From: JAGDZR01 sp049115695
GTDB taxonomy: Bacteria; Bacteroidota; Bacteroidia; Cytophagales; Cyclobacteriaceae
Assembly: GCA_049115695.1 (NCBI GenBank)
Contig: JAGDZR010000017.1
Span: 248,001-312,000, forward strand
Reading direction: 5' to 3'
DNA length: 64,000 nt
Under the pieces are notes generated by a model. That model ran no database searches. It was given only the letters and a program-made list of their open reading frames with translations, and was not told where the DNA came from. Numbering within the stretch: the first letter of the stretch is position 1; each line of letters starts with the position of its first letter. The position numbers and the translations under genes are program-made. Positions 61,501-64,000 of this stretch are shown piece after piece.

Positions 61501-62230
61501 CGATGATCTCAGGATTCTGGTGGCTGAAGATAATCCAGGTAATAGAACATTAATTCATAGTCTATTCAGACGGTGGAAAATCAACCTTGAGTTTGCAGAA
61601 GATGGTCAACAAGCTATCGACAAAATTCAAGCGAAGGATTTTGATATGATATTCATGGATCTTCAGATGCCTGAAGTTGATGGCTATGAGGCTACTGAGG
61701 CAATCAGGGCAATGGATGATGAGTATTTCAAGAAAATACCAATCGTCGCATTAACAGCTTCGGTAATGTCCAACGTGCTAGAGAAAACCAGACAAGTTGG
61801 AATGAACGCCTATGTTCCCAAACCATTTAATCCTAATGAACTAAAACAGACAATCGCCAAGTATACCAGTGGAAAGGAAATAGATCTGAGACATGATGAG
61901 ATATCGGTAGAAGAATCTTTTCCTTATTTGAGGCAACTAGTTGGTGATGATGAAAATGCGCTCACGGAAATTGTAAATACGAGTATTAAATCTGTAATGG
62001 ATGCTGCAGAGGGAATTGATGTAGGAATTGAAGAAATGTCCATCGATAGAGTGCGTAAAGAAATGCATGTCATGCGACCTAATCTGCACAATTTAGAGTT
62101 GGGTAAATTGGCTGCAAACCTAGAGGTTGTGCGTGAGTTAGACGATGATGTTTTAGACGAGCTAAAAAAACTATTGAAAAATATAAATAACGAACTATCT
62201 TCAGGTCGATTTGTTAATTTTAAGCCATGA
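58547..62230 (+). CDS. hybrid sensor histidine kinase (GAF-PAS-PAS-GAF-PAS-HisKA-HATPase-REC-Hpt-like)
   Basis: 1227 residues, with no membrane segment, so cytosolic. Order: GAF (about 27-165), PAS (180-295), PAS (305-425), a GAF-like domain (440-600), PAS (610-725), HisKA with His749 in STMSHEIRTPLNAI, HATPase_c (NLVNNAIKFTE, DTGIGIAKDK, GGTGLGLAITKR), a receiver domain with phospho-Asp1038 in IFMDLQMPEVDG, and a C-terminal helical segment (EMHVMRPNLHNLELGKLAANLE) that looks like an Hpt domain with a conserved His. A phosphorelay His-Asp-His to the next-encoded receiver fits. The stop overlaps the next start by 4 bp. Confidence 0.9.
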   Translation: MSTVDLKNESEAKKSAVRDFDILDTPSEQVFDDLVKIAAVSLNVPVAVISFRDGDRLWFKARYGINLKEIPCEQSFCQEAMKNAHSVLVVEDARSDDKFKDSPLVEGEPYINFYAGAPLTTKNHEVLGTLFIVDHEPRKLTGDQKNTLVALSRQIMSVLELRKSNRELSNDQQHIQSRDSRYQHLIESVDDMIFELDERGNFVYANPAMLSVTGYEQAELLSMNYQDILSEEGMAQAFDTFKGQIRLKEQKNYIELKIQPKGESEQIDVGLKIEVVQKGDVVEHIYAIARDITELIKARLQLADREEKYRILSENSRDLIALLEPDGTYRYLSASCKELLGYEPEELIGVNSYTLFYPDDLDKVKSHAYNEFFNGQKPSSIEFRIKKKDGTYTWFESYNKPIYDDQHRLVAIQNSSRDITTRKEHEFKLESADLSLNQYKEGLELLNQISANSDLTAEQQIYEALWVSTEFLELETGVLSKVDGEEYTIENVYGSMNKWQKGQTVNLSDVFCEVSYKKEDIFSIDHVSKTTLKVHKCFVQYQVEAYISIPYYVSGEKRGTISFSSSNPHDGPFDQNAFEFIKLLARWIGFLIQQQEYEKNLMADKMILQAFVSSAPAAIAMFDAEVQYIAASDKWYDDYDLQDEYIIGRSYFDVFPDVGPEWEKVFENALAGNIEYNEQDLIEQANGEIKWIKWEVRPWFKKLEVVGGLIMYTEDISYQKEQQLQLKIAKRKAEQASKAKEQFLSTMSHEIRTPLNAIIGMTDLMLMEDQDDEQLKRLKLLKFSGNNLLVLINDILDFNKIEAGKLEFEIADFSLKGLLDKTRASLMNLAEKKGLELNLSYDPELPEFFKGDVVRIGQVVTNLVNNAIKFTESGYVSIKARKAHQEEDNYTIKFEIKDTGIGIAKDKVDTIFQSFEQAGSDITRRYGGTGLGLAITKRILELMSSQIQVHSAEGLGSVFYFDITLPLGESTATDKVQLEGKAELRDDLRILVAEDNPGNRTLIHSLFRRWKINLEFAEDGQQAIDKIQAKDFDMIFMDLQMPEVDGYEATEAIRAMDDEYFKKIPIVALTASVMSNVLEKTRQVGMNAYVPKPFNPNELKQTIAKYTSGKEIDLRHDEISVEESFPYLRQLVGDDENALTEIVNTSIKSVMDAAEGIDVGIEEMSIDRVRKEMHVMRPNLHNLELGKLAANLEVVRELDDDVLDELKKLLKNINNELSSGRFVNFKP

Positions 62231-62592
62231 GTAATTATAAGTGCATCATAGTTGAGGATGATCCGGCTTTTCAGACAATCATAAAGTCGCTTGTCGGAAG
62301 AATGCCGGAAATAGAAATTTTGGATGTTTTCGACAATTCAGTTGATGCAGCATTGTTTGTCACTCGCAAAAAGCCAGATTTGCTATTTATGGACGTGGAG
62401 ATCAACGGTCTCAATGGTCTTGAAGTATTGGACTCGTTGGAGGATGATCGACCTAAAACAATAGTGGTTACATCTGAAAAGAAATATGCTGAGGAGGCGA
62501 ACGAGCTTAACGTAGATGCATTCCTCTTAAAACCTATTCAGAGTTTCGATCTTTTCAAGGAAACTGTAGAAAAAGTCCTAGCCAAAAAATAA
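62227..62592 (+). CDS. single-domain response regulator
   Basis: 121 residues. Receiver domain with acidic residues 10-12 (EDD), phosphoacceptor Asp56 (LFMDVEINGLNG), Thr82 and Lys102 (LLKPIQ). The pattern is closer to the receivers that precede LytTR domains than to CheY, but no LytTR domain is present. It starts inside the kinase stop codon (ATGA) and is the probable end acceptor of the hybrid kinase. Confidence 0.9.
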   Translation: MSNYKCIIVEDDPAFQTIIKSLVGRMPEIEILDVFDNSVDAALFVTRKKPDLLFMDVEINGLNGLEVLDSLEDDRPKTIVVTSEKKYAEEANELNVDAFLLKPIQSFDLFKETVEKVLAKK

Positions 62593-62594
62593 GC

Positions 62595-63431
62595 TTAATC
62601 CTTAATTGTTAGTAGTGGAATGTCTATGCGCATGGCTACTTTTTTAGTCACACTACTGTGTAGGAGTCTGTCTATGAATGCATGATCTCTTGGCATCATC
62701 ACCAGCATGTCAATGGCGTTTTCATGGATGTGTTCCAGTATGCCATGTTCTATTTTGTTTTCATGCACATTGTGAAATTCGATATTTGAATCAAAATGTT
62801 TAGAATCAATGGACCTTTTCAATTCACTAAGGCCAAAGTCAACACTTTCATTGTCCTTACCTACATAAAAGACTTCAATCGCAGCATTGGATAATTCCTG
62901 AAAATGCCGAATGGCTTTGAGAGGCGTTTCGTGGTGAAGAGAGACCGAGTCTGTTGCTAAACCAATTTTTGAAATATTGAGTACTCTGATGTTTTCTGGA
63001 ATCACAAGGACCGGAATATTGCTTTGTTGAATCATTTCAGCAGATTGACCACCGAGGAGTTTTTCCAAACGATCGTGCTTTCCTTTTGTGCCCATGACAA
63101 TCATGTCCAATGGTTGTTTCGCCATAATTTCATCGACGCTACCTACTAGGCTTGAGAAGGAGACATGACTTTCATATCTAACGTCGGTTAATTCAGGCAT
63201 ATCACTGAGCAATTTTTGCAAATCTTCTTGTGCCTTTTGATCATAACCTTCGCTCATTGCAGGGACCATTGGATCACTTACGCTCACGTAGGTCGCTGGA
63301 ATAGCGATAGCATGCACAGCGTGTATTTTGCTATGCCAGGTTGTTGCAAGTTTTGAGGCCAATTTGAGCGCATTGATAGAACATGCAGAAAAATCAATTG
63401 GGACGAGTATATTTTTTGGTGTCATGACCAT
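62595..63431 (-). CDS. tandem universal stress protein
   Basis: 278 residues with two USP domains (about 5-145 and 150-278). The first has the ILVPIDFSACSINALKLAS start and the ATP-type motif IVMGTKGKHDRLEKLLGGQSAEMI (G-2x-G-9x-G-S/T pattern). The second is more divergent and ends MLVMMPRDHAFIDRLLHSSVTKKVA. Two ATG codons (63431 and 63425) are equally good starts. It converges on the receiver gene with two bases between the stops. Confidence 0.88.
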   Translation of the reverse strand: MVMTPKNILVPIDFSACSINALKLASKLATTWHSKIHAVHAIAIPATYVSVSDPMVPAMSEGYDQKAQEDLQKLLSDMPELTDVRYESHVSFSSLVGSVDEIMAKQPLDMIVMGTKGKHDRLEKLLGGQSAEMIQQSNIPVLVIPENIRVLNISKIGLATDSVSLHHETPLKAIRHFQELSNAAIEVFYVGKDNESVDFGLSELKRSIDSKHFDSNIEFHNVHENKIEHGILEHIHENAIDMLVMMPRDHAFIDRLLHSSVTKKVAMRIDIPLLTIKD

Positions 63432-63575
63432 TAATACTTATTTCAATAATTAAGAAACAAAATGTTTTGAACATATCCGATGATCAATATGTAATTGATG
63501 AGTTGATTTTTGTCAATCTATGTGATCAATGCCTATCCATTTTGAGTAAAAGACTTTTATTTGCGCCGGTTCTCA

Positions 63576-64000
63576 ATGAATTATATGATCCGCTTATCCA
63601 ATCAATTAATCGTAGCGACCTGTGCGCTCGGTTTACTTCTCAATTGTCAATCGGTATCCGAACCATACGTCCTTATGGTTTCGTTTGACGGTTTCCGTTA
63701 CGATTATATCTCTAGGGTAAATACGCCCAATTTTGATCATATTGTTGAGCACGGAGCTTCGGCAGATGGCCTGATCCCTTGCTTCCCAAGTAAAACTTTC
63801 CCTAATCACTATTCTCTGGTAACCGGTATGTATCCAGGTAATCATGGATTGGTAGATAACTCTTTTTATCATAAACAGAGGAGAGAGCATTACAAAATGA
63901 AAGACCCTACAAAAGTCAGGGATCAGGCGTTTTACGGAGGAACTCCATTGTGGCAGCTGGTGCAGCAAAATGGGATGAAGTCTGCTTCCTACTATTGGGT
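63576..64000 (+). CDS. nucleotide pyrophosphatase/phosphodiesterase-like lipoprotein (5' part)
   Basis: The open frame from the ATG at 63576 runs off the window end (141 codons). It begins with a lipoprotein signal (lipobox LLLNC), then VLMVSFDGFRYDYI, with the first metal Asp. CFPSKTFPNHYSLVTGMYPGNHG follows, whose Thr is the nucleophile of NPP-type phosphodiesterases. An alternative start is three codons later. It is a periplasmic or surface phosphodiesterase acting on nucleotides or phospholipid headgroups. Confidence 0.85.
   Translation, partial: MNYMIRLSNQLIVATCALGLLLNCQSVSEPYVLMVSFDGFRYDYISRVNTPNFDHIVEHGASADGLIPCFPSKTFPNHYSLVTGMYPGNHGLVDNSFYHKQRREHYKMKDPTKVRDQAFYGGTPLWQLVQQNGMKSASYYW

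Overview
The window comes from a Bacteroidota chromosome, most likely a marine or soil member of Cytophagales/Cytophagia. The evidence is a low GC content (about 40 percent by eye), the near absence of Shine-Dalgarno sequences, several promoters of the Bacteroidota type (TTG, about 19 nt, TAnnTTTG), a tmRNA tag GEESYAMAA, many CarboxypepD_reg, DUF4382 and DUF5074-type envelope proteins, and the split three-gene pnt transhydrogenase. I cannot name the genus from sequence alone. Genes are dense, lie on both strands and are mostly intact.

Layout. 0-4.5 kb: the 5' part of an MFS transporter (UMF1/Atg22 type), a GT35 glucan phosphorylase-like protein, a PAS histidine kinase and a small orphan protein. 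4.5-8.7 kb: an alpha/beta hydrolase, a membrane patatin-like lipase, an ABM monooxygenase-like protein and DUF2461. 8.8-16.2 kb: secreted hydrolases (polysaccharide deacetylase, Ntn amidohydrolase, class C beta-lactamase-like, GH9 cellulase-like, S10 peptidase, DUF1080). 16.5-19.9 kb: a FecR-like/CHASE2 pair and the MeaB GTPase. 19.9-20.5 kb: a non-coding mosaic of degenerate repeats. 20.5-26.9 kb: a vitamin B12 uptake locus, with a cobalamin riboswitch and promoter driving btuB and a DUF5074 lipoprotein on the minus strand and btuF-btuC-btuD on the plus strand.

26.9-40 kb: an envelope protein, an FAD oxidoreductase/membrane polyferredoxin pair, a Tat-exported Gfo/Idh/MocA oxidoreductase, aminopeptidase P, an S8 protease, a DUF4382 lipoprotein, and M16 peptidase / O-methyltransferase / MltD-like transglycosylase genes. 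40-41.7 kb: dnaX, split by an A10 run that looks like a recoding (slippage) site making gamma and tau. 42-47.6 kb: a double-VOC protein, then a four-gene signalling operon (NIT-HAMP-PAS-Hpt-CheA-type kinase, CheY-like receiver, CheX-like phosphatase, SpoIIE/PP2C phosphatase). 47.7-49 kb: tmRNA (ssrA) followed by a decayed tyrosine integrase and a perfect 16-bp inverted repeat, the scar of an element integrated at ssrA. 49-64 kb: a BNR/sortilin-like propeller protein, pntAa-pntAb-pntB, an SDR/thioesterase/lipoprotein operon, a candidate small RNA or attenuator, a 1227-residue hybrid kinase with its receiver, a tandem universal stress protein and the start of a phosphodiesterase lipoprotein.

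Working together: the btu locus imports cobalamin, and MeaB, 1.6 kb away, protects a cobalamin enzyme. The two large kinase clusters are signalling modules without a recognisable DNA-binding output. I see no CRISPR array, rRNA, tRNA or complete insertion sequence. The strongest candidates for something under-described are the dnaX A10 recoding site, the NIT-CheA/CheY/CheX/PP2C operon, the ssrA integration scar, and the promoter-plus-terminator RNA upstream of the hybrid kinase.
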